A DNA stretch of 57,462 nucleotides from Candidatus Kapaibacterium sp. (GTDB lineage: Bacteria; Bacteroidota; Ignavibacteria; Kapaibacteriales; UBA2268), in assembly GCA_026418625.1 (NCBI GenBank), contig JAOABA010000026.1, positions 1-57,462 of the forward strand, read 5' to 3'. Below are positions 1-7,785 of the stretch, piece after piece. Numbering within the stretch: position 1 is the first letter of the stretch; each line of letters begins with the position of its first letter. Under the pieces are notes generated by a model. That model had not been told where the DNA came from, did no database searches, and was given only the letters and a program-made list of their open reading frames with translations. The translations under genes and the position numbers were made by a program.

Positions 1-107
1 CCTCAGAAACGGGTATTTTACTCCAATTGGACGCCGATTACTTTCTTACGGCTTTACAAAATTAATATATTCTTTCGTTTCTTCTCCTGTTCATCTTCTT
101 TTTAGTT

Positions 108-226
108 AAAGCGCTTCGCTTTTAATGTCGCCTCAGAATGACCAGTTTTTACACAGCCTCACTCCTGCGGATGCAGGAGTCTCTGATGATTGTAGAGATT
201 CCTGTATGCGAGGCTATGTTAAAAGC
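108..226. repeat. Cluster of small repeats and hairpins
   Basis: Positions 1-355 hold no gene I can support. Positions 128-161 are an exact reverse-complement copy of one end of the inverted-repeat element at 8012-8142 (32 bases plus two flanking bases). Next to it, ACTCCTGC-GGAT-GCAGGAGT at 159-178 is a perfect hairpin. A second degenerate end-like word (AGGCTATGTTAAAA) lies near 212-225. A short stem AAAGCG-CTT-CGCTTT followed by T residues sits near 111-125 and could end transcription from the left. The region reads as a pile-up of mobile repeat fragments. Confidence 0.6.
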
Positions 227-355
227 AGTTATTCAGTGCCGAAGGTGAAGGATCAATTGTGAATCATAATAAATTTTCTAAGCTTAGTTTGTCAGAATGC
301 CCTAAAATTCAATGATTTCAAACCTCAATATCGAAATATTTTGAATTATTTGTGT

Positions 356-1252
356 TTAACTGATTTCAATTCTTTTAAGAAGAGAATCTAAAGAATTGAT
401 GTATTCTATTTTCATATCAGACAGATGAGATATTATTTCATTCTTAAGGTTTCCACCCACCAAAATATCCGTTTCAGGCAAATAAGACCTTAATTTTTTC
501 AAATTATTAATTATAATTGAATCATTTTCAGGATAAATTATACTAAGGATAACGTATTTTGAGTTAGACTGATTGGCTGCAGAAGCAATGTCCTCGCTGG
601 GAACATTTGCACCAAGATAAATGGTATTATAACCTATAGTAGTAGCTAAAACAGCAATTGCAGTAGCAGCTAGTTCGTGATGCTGTCCTACCGGTGTGCA
701 GACTATGATTTTTGGGGCATATTCGGTTATATATTCACTTTCTTTCATATCCAGTAGGAAGTTTTTAAAGATAGCTGTCGCAAAATGCTCGTGAGATATT
801 CTAAGTCTGCCATCCCGCCACATATCCCCAATAATTTGAAAAAGCGGGAGAATTATTTCAGTAATAATAATTTTTTTTGGAAGTCTGACATTCAAATCGT
901 CGAGGCTTTGTCTAATTTTTCTCTCATCAAATTCCTTTGTTAATTTGATAAATTTTGAAATAATTTCATTATAATTATCATTGTCAGACCTAACATTCTT
1001 TTGTTCTTTTATTGATTTATCAAATAAATATTTTAATTCTTCATTAGACAAATTGGCAATACTACCTATTCTGAAGCCTTGATGAGTCAAATCGTTTAGT
1101 AATTTTAGCTTTTCGATATCTTCTTCTGTGTATAACCTTCGATTTGAGTCAGTTCGTAAAGGCAGGAGAGCTTTATAACGTAGTTCCCAAGCCCTGATTA
1201 CGTTTTTTGTCAGCCCAGATCTTTGGGCAGCTATGTCAATTGTATAATTCAT
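356..1252 (-). CDS. CarH/LitR-type MerR regulator with B12-binding domain
   Basis: Cytoplasmic transcription factor of 298 residues. Residues 1-75 form a MerR winged helix (VIRAWELRY, then RRLYTEEDI). Residues 90-175 match the helical cap and 180-295 the Rossmann cobalamin-binding domain. The cap carries W145-x9-E155-H156, the Wx9EH signature of CarH proteins, which use adenosylcobalamin as a light sensor. The B12-loop is QHHELA, with H192 as likely lower ligand; the family motif is E/DxHxxG, so the last glycine is alanine here. In known CarH the dark tetramer represses and light breaks it up. The gene is divergent from the DUF4397 gene at 1524, and the gap carries 11-bp-spaced TnTACA repeats, so autoregulation and control of that neighbour are likely. 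Family call sure; light response inferred. Confidence 0.85.
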   Translation of the reverse strand: MNYTIDIAAQRSGLTKNVIRAWELRYKALLPLRTDSNRRLYTEEDIEKLKLLNDLTHQGFRIGSIANLSNEELKYLFDKSIKEQKNVRSDNDNYNEIISKFIKLTKEFDERKIRQSLDDLNVRLPKKIIITEIILPLFQIIGDMWRDGRLRISHEHFATAIFKNFLLDMKESEYITEYAPKIIVCTPVGQHHELAATAIAVLATTIGYNTIYLGANVPSEDIASAANQSNSKYVILSIIYPENDSIIINNLKKLRSYLPETDILVGGNLKNEIISHLSDMKIEYINSLDSLLKRIEIS

Positions 1253-1297
1253 AATTTCAAACTTAAAAAATTAATGTCTAAAAAAAATTTTTATTTT

Positions 1298-1314
1298 TAT
1301 ACAAAATATATACA
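1298..1314 (+). promoter_or_regulatory. Putative CarH operator, copy 1 (TATACA-N5-TATACA)
   Basis: TATACA at 1298-1303 and again at 1309-1314, an exact 11-bp direct repeat, lies about 45 bp upstream of the B12-MerR gene start. CarH proteins, as I recall the structural work on the Thermus protein, bind consecutive 11-bp direct repeats with a TnTACA-like core. Its position suggests autoregulation. The assignment is inference from spacing and motif. Confidence 0.5.
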
Positions 1315-1442
1315 ATAATCGTGAATATTATACGAATATTGTAATGTATTGATTATTTGTTAATGAATTGAAAGGTTTCAAATATGCTTAAATACACTAT
1401 ATATAAGACAATAGAATTGTTAAATAATTTTTATTTAAAATT

Positions 1443-1459
1443 TCTACAAAAATTATACA
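1443..1459 (+). promoter_or_regulatory. Putative CarH operator, copy 2 (TCTACA-N5-TATACA)
   Basis: TCTACA at 1443-1448 and TATACA at 1454-1459 repeat at 11 bp in the same orientation as copy 1, 65 bp upstream of the DUF4397 gene. A further TATACG follows at 1474-1479. Two pairs of 11-bp-spaced TnTACA words in one short gap support a shared operator region. The background is very AT-rich, so chance is not excluded. Confidence 0.45.
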
Positions 1460-1523
1460 ATGATAGAAAAATTTATACGTTAACTTTAAATAATTAATTT
1501 TCAAAACTAAAAGGAGGTAAAAA

Positions 1524-2564
1524 ATGAATAAGTATAAATTATTTTTAGTTGCTTTATTAATGCAACTCGCAATCATCGGTTCGGCTTATGCTAATATAGC
1601 TCGAGTTCAAGTTATACATAATTCAGCAGATAGGGCAGCTGCAGAAGTTGATATCTGGCTAAATAATGTATTATTACTTGACAATTTCAAATTCCGACAG
1701 GCAACACCATTTGTTGATGCACCAGCCGGAGTTCCAATCACAATTTCAATTCAGCCATCAAACAGCAAAGATACCGTTGGAGCATTGGCAAAATTCACTT
1801 ATACACTTGAAGCTGGAAAAAAATATATAATTATAGCAAATGGTATTGTCATCCCAACTGGATATAATCCTGTAAAGCCATTTAACTTATACGTCTATGA
1901 TATGGGAAGAGAATCAGCAAGTAACTCAAATAATACAGACGTATTGGCATTTCACGGGTCAACTGATGCACCAACTGTAGATGTAGTAGAATCACTCGTT
2001 GGAGCAGGAACAATAATCGATAACTTTGAGTATGGTAAGTATGCAGGATATTTGGAATTGCCCAATGAGAATTTCAAGCTTGACATAAAGGATGAAACCG
2101 GAAAAACAACTGTCATCAGCTACAATGCACCGTTGAAGGATTTAAATTTAAAAGGGAAGTCACTTATATTAATGGCATCAGGCTTTTTAAATCCTGCAGC
2201 AAATAATAATGGAGAAGGCTTTGGATTATTTGCTGTTTTAAGCGATGGAACAGTAGCAGCACTACCACCAAGCACAATGTCAAATGTAATTGAAAACAGT
2301 TTCATCAACAAGTTGTTTTCAAATTACCCGAACCCGTTCAGCGATGAAACAAACATTACTTTTAATGTTGAAAATCCCGGTAGAGTAATAGTTAATATTT
2401 ATGATTATAGAGGAAAATTAGTAACAACATTACTCGATGATGTTTTACCAACTGGTGAGCAAAATATTAAATTTTCATCAAGCAGTTTGCCAAGCGGAAT
2501 ATACTCTTATAAAATCATCAAAGATTCTAATGTCATATCAGGCATAATGAACGTCATAAAATAA
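1524..2564 (+). CDS. Secreted DUF4397 protein with T9SS sorting domain
   Basis: 346 residues with a signal peptide ending near residue 23. Two DUF4397 modules follow, about 25-135 and 138-250 (ARVQVIHNSADRAAAEVDIW, then LAFHGSTDAPTVDVVE). Residues 264-346 are a T9SS type A sorting domain (NYPNPFSDETNITF, then LPSGIYSYKI near the end), so the protein should cross the outer membrane by T9SS and be anchored or released at the surface. The molecular role of DUF4397 is unknown. The start has a very strong Shine-Dalgarno AAGGAGG at 1511-1517. The gene is divergent from a CarH-like regulator and may be light- or B12-controlled. A strong terminator follows at once. Confidence 0.85.
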   Translation: MNKYKLFLVALLMQLAIIGSAYANIARVQVIHNSADRAAAEVDIWLNNVLLLDNFKFRQATPFVDAPAGVPITISIQPSNSKDTVGALAKFTYTLEAGKKYIIIANGIVIPTGYNPVKPFNLYVYDMGRESASNSNNTDVLAFHGSTDAPTVDVVESLVGAGTIIDNFEYGKYAGYLELPNENFKLDIKDETGKTTVISYNAPLKDLNLKGKSLILMASGFLNPAANNNGEGFGLFAVLSDGTVAALPPSTMSNVIENSFINKLFSNYPNPFSDETNITFNVENPGRVIVNIYDYRGKLVTTLLDDVLPTGEQNIKFSSSSLPSGIYSYKIIKDSNVISGIMNVIK

Positions 2565-2589
2565 TTTACGATTTTGTTGGTTTTTTTAT

Positions 2590-2624
2590 AAAGAGCTTCT
2601 GAACAATAGAAGCTCTTTTTTTTC
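2590..2624 (+). terminator. Rho-independent terminator
   Basis: An 11-bp perfect stem (AAAGAGCTTCT / AGAAGCTCTTT), a 7-base loop and a T-run end the DUF4397 transcription unit. Confidence 0.9.
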
Positions 2625-2714
2625 ATCTATTTCAATTTTGTGTAAGATTACTCTTTTGCTATATTTGTAAGTTTTATAATTATGTAGAATAAATTAATTT
2701 GCTTTTTTAAGATT

Positions 2715-3539
2715 GTGATAAAAAAATTAATCAATATATATCTATTCGTATTGCTCTTTATTTCGTTGCTGCCAACCAACTTAAAATCAGAGAACAAGAT
2801 TTTTCTGCGGGATACTACAATTGAAAGAGGGGTGAATAATATTATCCCAATTTATGGAACTATCAATTTCTCACCCTTGGATAATATAATTCTTGAATTT
2901 CAATATGATGCGAGAATAATTAATATTAATAAAATTGTTGGAGACCCAAATTTTATAATTATCCCAAAAAATCCAAATGTTCAGCAACAGCTTCGGGAAT
3001 TAAACAATGCCTTGGTAATTATTAATTCAAATGAAGTTCAATCAAAAGAAAATGGAATACTATGTTATTTCGAGGTCGAAGGATTGGTTTTTTCTGATTC
3101 TCTTGCCGATATTTTTTTGAACAGGGTTGTTATTAATGGCATTGAACGGAACGAGATGAAGGGAAAAATAGGGACAATCAAAGTTCGGGGGCAGTCATTT
3201 TTGCCTAATTTTCCTGATAATTTGGGTTTAAACTATCCAAATCCCTTTTCTAACGAAACAAGGTTCGAATTTAATCTTGAAAACACGACCCAAATTTCAT
3301 TTTTTATGTATAATTCGAGTGGAAAAGAAATTTATTCTTCGGTTAATACACCAGAGATTTTCGAAGTGTTTAGCTATGACGGAACTTTGATAGATGACCC
3401 ATTTGGTAAATCATTAACAAGGGGCAAATATTATGTTTTATTTCGCCCACCAACCTATGATTTTGCATCTGGGGTATATTTTTTTGGAATGAAGACTGAC
3501 AAGGGGTTTTATAATAGAAGTTTTTCAGTAATTAAATAA
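2715..3539 (+). CDS. Secreted cohesin-like protein with T9SS sorting domain
   Basis: 274 residues from a GTG start. Residues 1-25 are a signal peptide. Residues 28-155 look like a cohesin-type beta-sandwich (IERGVNNIIPIYG, then LDNIILEFQYDARIINI), a fold used for protein-protein contact; the similarity is to the general pattern only. Residues 163-274 form a T9SS type A sorting domain (LNYPNPFSNETRFEF, ASGVYFFGM), with a longer middle insertion than usual. The gene lies 24 bp before the IgGFc-type outer-membrane gene on the same strand, so the two may be co-transcribed and act together at the surface. No catalytic motif is visible. Confidence 0.7.
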   Translation: MIKKLINIYLFVLLFISLLPTNLKSENKIFLRDTTIERGVNNIIPIYGTINFSPLDNIILEFQYDARIININKIVGDPNFIIIPKNPNVQQQLRELNNALVIINSNEVQSKENGILCYFEVEGLVFSDSLADIFLNRVVINGIERNEMKGKIGTIKVRGQSFLPNFPDNLGLNYPNPFSNETRFEFNLENTTQISFFMYNSSGKEIYSSVNTPEIFEVFSYDGTLIDDPFGKSLTRGKYYVLFRPPTYDFASGVYFFGMKTDKGFYNRSFSVIK

Positions 3540-3563
3540 TTTTGAATTGAATAGAAGGTTTTA

Positions 3564-5996
3564 ATGAATCAGTCAGAAAAAAGGAAGAATAAGAAATTTT
3601 GCTATTCAATTTTGTTTAAGCTTGAATTAATACTAATCATAATATTTATTAACTTCGGATATTCTTTTTCTCAGCAAATCGAGAGCAAAGATACAACTGA
3701 ATACAAACCAAAAAAGTATTTAAAGGTCAAAAATCCAGTAGGAACTGAATTCTGGCTTTGTTTTATGAAGAACTACAAGGAAGACAAACGACCGAGTCAG
3801 GTTCAGGATTTGATCTTAGAGCTTTTTATTACTGGCGATGAAGATTCAAAAGTAAAAATAGAAATTGATGGAATTGGTTATAGGCAAAATGTTAATGTGC
3901 CTGCGGGAACTGTCCAGAACGTAAGAATTCCCGCAGAAGCTCAGGTGAAAAGCGATCAAGTGCTCGAGAGATTGGCTGTTCATATTACATCAGACAAACC
4001 AGTTTCAGTTTATGGCTTAAACAGAAGATTTCAGACTACTGACACATATCTCGCTCTTCCAACCGAGGTTTTGGGAACTGAATACAGAGCAATGTGCTAT
4101 ACAGTCTCCGATGGATTAATGCCACAAATAGCAATCGTAGCGACAGAAAACAATACCGAAGTTGAAATTACTCCTTCAGCAAATCTTGTGCTGCATAGGA
4201 AGGGCGTTCCTTTCAAAGTTCAGCTCAAAAAAGGTGATGTTTATCAATTTGCATCACTGTTTGAAGTAAATAGTGATTGTGATTTAACAGGCACTTTGAT
4301 TAAATCAAACAAAAAAATTGCTGTCTTCAGCGGACACCAGTGTGCCTATGTAACACCGAAAATAATTGCTTGTAATCACCTTGTCGAACAAATGCCACCA
4401 CTTCCCTCGTGGGGAAGACATTTTTATCTTGGTAGATTTGATACGAGATCGAACTACACTTTTCGTGTTCTTGCAAACGAAAATCAGACAAGAGTTTTTC
4501 TTGATGCAAAATTAATTCGAACTTTGGGTAGCGGGGAATTCTGGGATAGCACACTAAGCCGAGACATACAAATAACAGCTAATAAACCTATATTAGTCGC
4601 TCAGTATTCACAGGGATTTAAGAATGGGGATTCTATTGGCGACCCGATGATGTTACTTGTTAGCCCAACTCAACAGTTCCTCCAACAATATCGCTTCGCA
4701 ACACCAGTGAACGGCAGTTGGAAGCATAGGATTAATGTAGTAGTTCCTACAGCTGGAATAAAGTCAATGAAATTAAATGGAGAGCCAATTGACCCTAAGC
4801 TTTTCAAACCATTGGGTTTAAGCCGTTACTCAATAGCTTATATTCCTATTCCATATGGGAGCCATTTCATCGAAGGAGACCTGCCTTTTGGGATGTATTC
4901 CTATGGTTTTGGTTTTGACAGAGATGCTTTCGATGCCTATGGAACTATGGCTGGTCAGTCCTTTCAGGATTATGAGCCTGCAAATGACACTCTGCCACCA
5001 ATGGCAGAAGAATCAGAAACATTTAATTTGATGAAAGTTATTTTTAGGGACGATAGGGTTGATGATTCCGGCATTAAACTCATTAATGTAATAGAAAATA
5101 TGGGTTTAAAAATTCAGATCCCAAGAATTGAAGAGGGTAGCCCTCAAGTCGAGATAACAGTCAGACCTGATCAGCCGGGAGTAATTAGCAGAGCCTTCGT
5201 TGAAGCTGTTGATTTAGCAGGGAACAAATCAGTCTTTACAATCTGCTATACACTTGACAATCGAACGCAAAGATATTATTTCTATCTGACTCAAGGAAAA
5301 ACAGAGAGCTGTTTTCCCGATCCGGGATTTCAAATTGGAGCTTTCGTCAAAGTGTCTGGCTTCTTTCATTCTGCTGATTTTTCCAGTTCAGGAGATATTG
5401 CAGCTCAGGGAAAATTCGGTGAATCTTTTGGCACTGGAGGGCTGTTTGGCATTTACTTTGGACGAAAGTTCACAAATGATTTTGCAGGATCGGCAAGGCT
5501 TTCGATTGAAAAATATGGCGGAACACTCGATGCACCTGACTCAGTCATAAAAAGAGTGAGAATGCCAAACGGCGATTTAAAACCCTTTCAGGAAACCCGA
5601 TTATTGAGATTGAATGGAGTCTTTATTCATCTTGGTTTAAGCGGTGAGTATTTTTTCAATCAATATAGCTATGCTTTCGGAGGATTAAATTTTGCTTTTA
5701 ACCTTTCAAAATCAATAGAATTGCAAAGGCAGATTTTAATTCCTGATAATTTTACTTATACTGACGGGACAAGAACACATATAGACCCGGAAGACGCTCA
5801 AACGCTTAGCAGTCTGAGTTTTTTAAGATTGGGATTATTAGCCGGATTAGGTTTGACATATCCTATTAATCATTTATTTTCAGCTTATGTTGAATCGCAA
5901 TTCATTCATCATTTAGGCAATGTAATAAACGACGGCACTTGGGGTTTAAATCAACTTTCGATACAAGCCGGTATTAGATACAGGTTTTTTCCTTAA
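3564..5996 (+). CDS. IgGFc-binding-like outer-membrane protein with C-terminal barrel
   Basis: 810 residues. After a signal peptide (about 1-37), residues 58-480 resemble the IgGFc_binding N-terminal region (GTEFWLCFMKNY, PVSVYGLNRR, LPTEVLGTEYRAMCY), seen in many Bacteroidota surface proteins. Residues about 485-580 form a beta-rich linker, and about 587-810 have the alternating pattern of an outer-membrane barrel, ending in RYRFFP. There is no T9SS domain, so the barrel itself probably places the protein in the outer membrane. Likely role: adhesion or surface scaffold; true IgG binding is not implied. It sits between a T9SS cargo gene and ccmB, 18 bp before the latter. Confidence 0.7.
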   Translation: MNQSEKRKNKKFCYSILFKLELILIIIFINFGYSFSQQIESKDTTEYKPKKYLKVKNPVGTEFWLCFMKNYKEDKRPSQVQDLILELFITGDEDSKVKIEIDGIGYRQNVNVPAGTVQNVRIPAEAQVKSDQVLERLAVHITSDKPVSVYGLNRRFQTTDTYLALPTEVLGTEYRAMCYTVSDGLMPQIAIVATENNTEVEITPSANLVLHRKGVPFKVQLKKGDVYQFASLFEVNSDCDLTGTLIKSNKKIAVFSGHQCAYVTPKIIACNHLVEQMPPLPSWGRHFYLGRFDTRSNYTFRVLANENQTRVFLDAKLIRTLGSGEFWDSTLSRDIQITANKPILVAQYSQGFKNGDSIGDPMMLLVSPTQQFLQQYRFATPVNGSWKHRINVVVPTAGIKSMKLNGEPIDPKLFKPLGLSRYSIAYIPIPYGSHFIEGDLPFGMYSYGFGFDRDAFDAYGTMAGQSFQDYEPANDTLPPMAEESETFNLMKVIFRDDRVDDSGIKLINVIENMGLKIQIPRIEEGSPQVEITVRPDQPGVISRAFVEAVDLAGNKSVFTICYTLDNRTQRYYFYLTQGKTESCFPDPGFQIGAFVKVSGFFHSADFSSSGDIAAQGKFGESFGTGGLFGIYFGRKFTNDFAGSARLSIEKYGGTLDAPDSVIKRVRMPNGDLKPFQETRLLRLNGVFIHLGLSGEYFFNQYSYAFGGLNFAFNLSKSIELQRQILIPDNFTYTDGTRTHIDPEDAQTLSSLSFLRLGLLAGLGLTYPINHLFSAYVESQFIHHLGNVINDGTWGLNQLSIQAGIRYRFFP

Positions 5997-6014
5997 TAAT
6001 TAATTTTCTTACAG

Positions 6015-6692
6015 ATGAATTTCAAGCCTTTATTCAGGGTTTTAAGTGTTTTTCAAAAGGAACTAAAGAGCGAATTACGAAATCGTTACTCGATATCAGC
6101 AGTTGTTTTATTTGTTATCACAACAATTACCATAATTTTATTTGCATCAGCTGGCGAAGATATAACACCGGGTATGGCTTCGGGACTGATTTGGATAATT
6201 ATGTTTTTTTCAGCAATGACTGGCTTGGGAAGGAGCTTTGTTAGCGAAGAAGAAAGAGGAACAAGCCTTTATTTGAAGCTTTCAACAACATCAGGGGCAA
6301 TTTTTTTTGGAAAACTTTTTTTTAATGTAGTTCTTTCAATTTCATTAAATACAATTGCTGTAATATTATTCTTTCTTTTCATAGACTCCGTAATATTAAG
6401 AGTTTTTGAAACTTTCATAATCACTCATATTCTTGGAAGTATTGGTATAGCAGGCGCTTCAACCATTATTTCAGCGATAATAGCTCGAGCAAACACCAAA
6501 GGAGCTTTATTTCCAGTCTTGTCATTTCCAATTATACTCCCACTTTTGATGTTTGGTATAGAAACGACAAGGTTTGCGCTCGATGGAACGCCTTTTGATT
6601 CGGCATTGAACAACTTTGGAATGATGTTCTCCTACTGCGGAATAATTATAACATTATCATATTTTCTTTTTGACTTTGTCTGGAAAGAGTAA
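6015..6692 (+). CDS. ccmB: CcmB-type heme export permease
   Basis: 225-residue inner-membrane protein with about six membrane segments, the normal size for CcmB. The family pattern is clear: an N-terminal KELKSELRNRYSIS segment, then WIIMFFSAMTGLGRSFVSEEERGT before the third helix. CcmB is the membrane subunit of the CcmABC complex that passes heme to CcmE for cytochrome c maturation. The usual partners ccmA, ccmC and ccmE are not nearby, so the cytochrome c genes must be scattered. The start lies 18 bp after the IgGFc-like gene; co-transcription is possible but a functional link is not obvious. Confidence 0.85.
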   Translation: MNFKPLFRVLSVFQKELKSELRNRYSISAVVLFVITTITIILFASAGEDITPGMASGLIWIIMFFSAMTGLGRSFVSEEERGTSLYLKLSTTSGAIFFGKLFFNVVLSISLNTIAVILFFLFIDSVILRVFETFIITHILGSIGIAGASTIISAIIARANTKGALFPVLSFPIILPLLMFGIETTRFALDGTPFDSALNNFGMMFSYCGIIITLSYFLFDFVWKE

Positions 6693-6790
6693 ATCAATTG
6701 TAAATCCATAGTTAAATAATTTTCAACACTCAAAGATTAATTTACTTTGATAAAATTAAAAATAGTGGTATTTTTGTAGTCTTTAAAAAA

Positions 6791-6865
6791 GGGCGGATAG
6801 CTCAGGTGGTATAGAGCGCCTGCCTTACAAGCAGGAGGTCGGGAGTTCAAATCTCTCTTCGCCCA
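6791..6865 (+). tRNA. tRNA-Val (anticodon TAC)
   Basis: A full cloverleaf: acceptor GGGCGGA with TTCGCCC, anticodon stem CCTGC/GCAGG with loop CTTACAA (anticodon TAC), T-stem GGGAG/CTCTC around TTCAAAT, discriminator A. CCA is not encoded. Confidence 0.95.
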
Positions 6866-6875
6866 CAAAAAAAAA

Positions 6876-6960
6876 GCAGAAGTGGCGGAACTGGCAGACG
6901 CGCTGGACTCAAAATCCAGTGGGCTCATCACCCGTGCGGGTTCGACTCCCGCCTTCTGCA
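6876..6960 (+). tRNA. tRNA-Leu (anticodon CAA)
   Basis: An 85-base class II tRNA, 10 bp after tRNA-Val. Acceptor GCAGAAG/CTTCTGC, anticodon stem CTGGA/TCCAG with loop CTCAAAA (anticodon CAA), long variable arm (GGGCTCATCACCCGT), T-stem GCGGG/CCCGC. CCA is not encoded. Both tRNAs probably share one transcript. Confidence 0.95.
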
Positions 6961-7238
6961 CATAATACTAAATGTAAGTTTTATATTTTCAAACACTTAC
7001 AATTTTAATATCTTTCTCCACATACAATTTTACATACATTTTTTTTATCTTCAGAATTAGTAGAGATATTAAAATCTGTTTACTAACAGCAAATATATAA
7101 AATAATTGAAAAGGTTACCATTTTAGCAAACTAAATTTGGAAGGATTCACTGAATCTCTGATCGGATTATTAGCCCAAATGGCTCAATAAAAAAAATTGA
7201 TTACTTACATTGTTTTTTGATTATAAAGGAAATATTTT

Positions 7239-7428
7239 TTAGTGCTTATTTTTTTCAGTCATTGTATAAACTCCTCTTTCAGATTTCTCAATGAATTCGA
7301 TGCAATGTCTGACTTCATCCGAAATATTGTCCCTTTTTTTGTATTCTCGGATAGCATCACTAATATTTAAGCCTTTTTTGTAGAGGAAATGATAAAATTC
7401 GCTTATTTCTTCAATAAGCTCGGGGCTA
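7239..7428 (-). pseudogene. Detached copy of the lpxA 3' end
   Basis: An open stretch ending TMTEKNKH that repeats the last 62 or so codons of lpxA (9307 onward). Bases 7330-7428 are identical to 9398-9496 (99 bases), while the last 90 coding bases differ at many sites (for example RDNISDEVRHC against RENISNEVNHC). It has no start of its own and no hexapeptide repeats, so it cannot make a working acyltransferase. It marks one edge of the inserted patch between 7.4 and 9.3 kb. The identical block next to a diverged block suggests gene conversion or crossover with related incoming DNA. Confidence 0.85.
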
Positions 7429-7588
7429 TTGATGAGCATTAAGGTTTAGTGATGGTTCTTGGGTGCTGGCTTACCATAATACAATCGCTATTTGATATTA
7501 AATTCTCTCATTCCAACGCCGGAGCGTTAGAAAGAGGGAAAAATAATTTGGATAATTGAAAAAATATTACTATGTTATTCGTGTAAAA

Positions 7589-7617
7589 TTGACATAACAT
7601 TAAAATATATATATAAA
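7589..7617 (+). promoter_or_regulatory. Putative sigma70-like promoter
   Basis: TTGACA at 7589-7594, 17 bases, then TATAAA at 7612-7617, upstream of the Shine-Dalgarno at 7640-7645. Spacing and boxes fit the housekeeping consensus, but Bacteroidota often use a different promoter pattern and the area is AT-rich. Confidence 0.35.
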
Positions 7618-7653
7618 TTACATTTTTCTCAAACTTTTTAAGGAGAATTAGTT

Positions 7654-7704
7654 ATGTCTAAAAATTATTTTACATCCCCCCCCCCCAATATTATCAGTCG
7701 ATAA
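7654..7704 (+). other. 16-codon open frame with strong ribosome site and C11 tract
   Basis: AAGGAG at 7640-7645 precedes an ATG at 7654. The frame reads MSKNYFTSPPPNIISR then stop, with the prolines encoded by a run of 11 C (7676-7686). One fewer C stops at a TAG within about 30 bases; one more C runs to about 7733. No frame joins the surface gene at 7786. It may be the remnant 5' end of a lost gene, a leader peptide, or a phase-variable switch. The stretch 7441-7785 also holds a weak hairpin near 7504-7536 (AACGC-CGGA-GCGTT) and nothing else I can name. Confidence 0.35.
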
Positions 7705-7785
7705 TATATAGAATTATTATTATACTATATTTATGATGCTTCCATTCATTCTTATTAAATAGTTCAAAAATGATTGAGGTATGAA

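Noticed and set aside
3-65. Open frame ending ILLQLDADYFLTALQN at the left edge
   Set aside because: All three forward frames are open here and the piece is too short to support a gene end.
6737-6961. 74-codon frame on the minus strand
   Set aside because: It is the reverse of the two tRNA genes.
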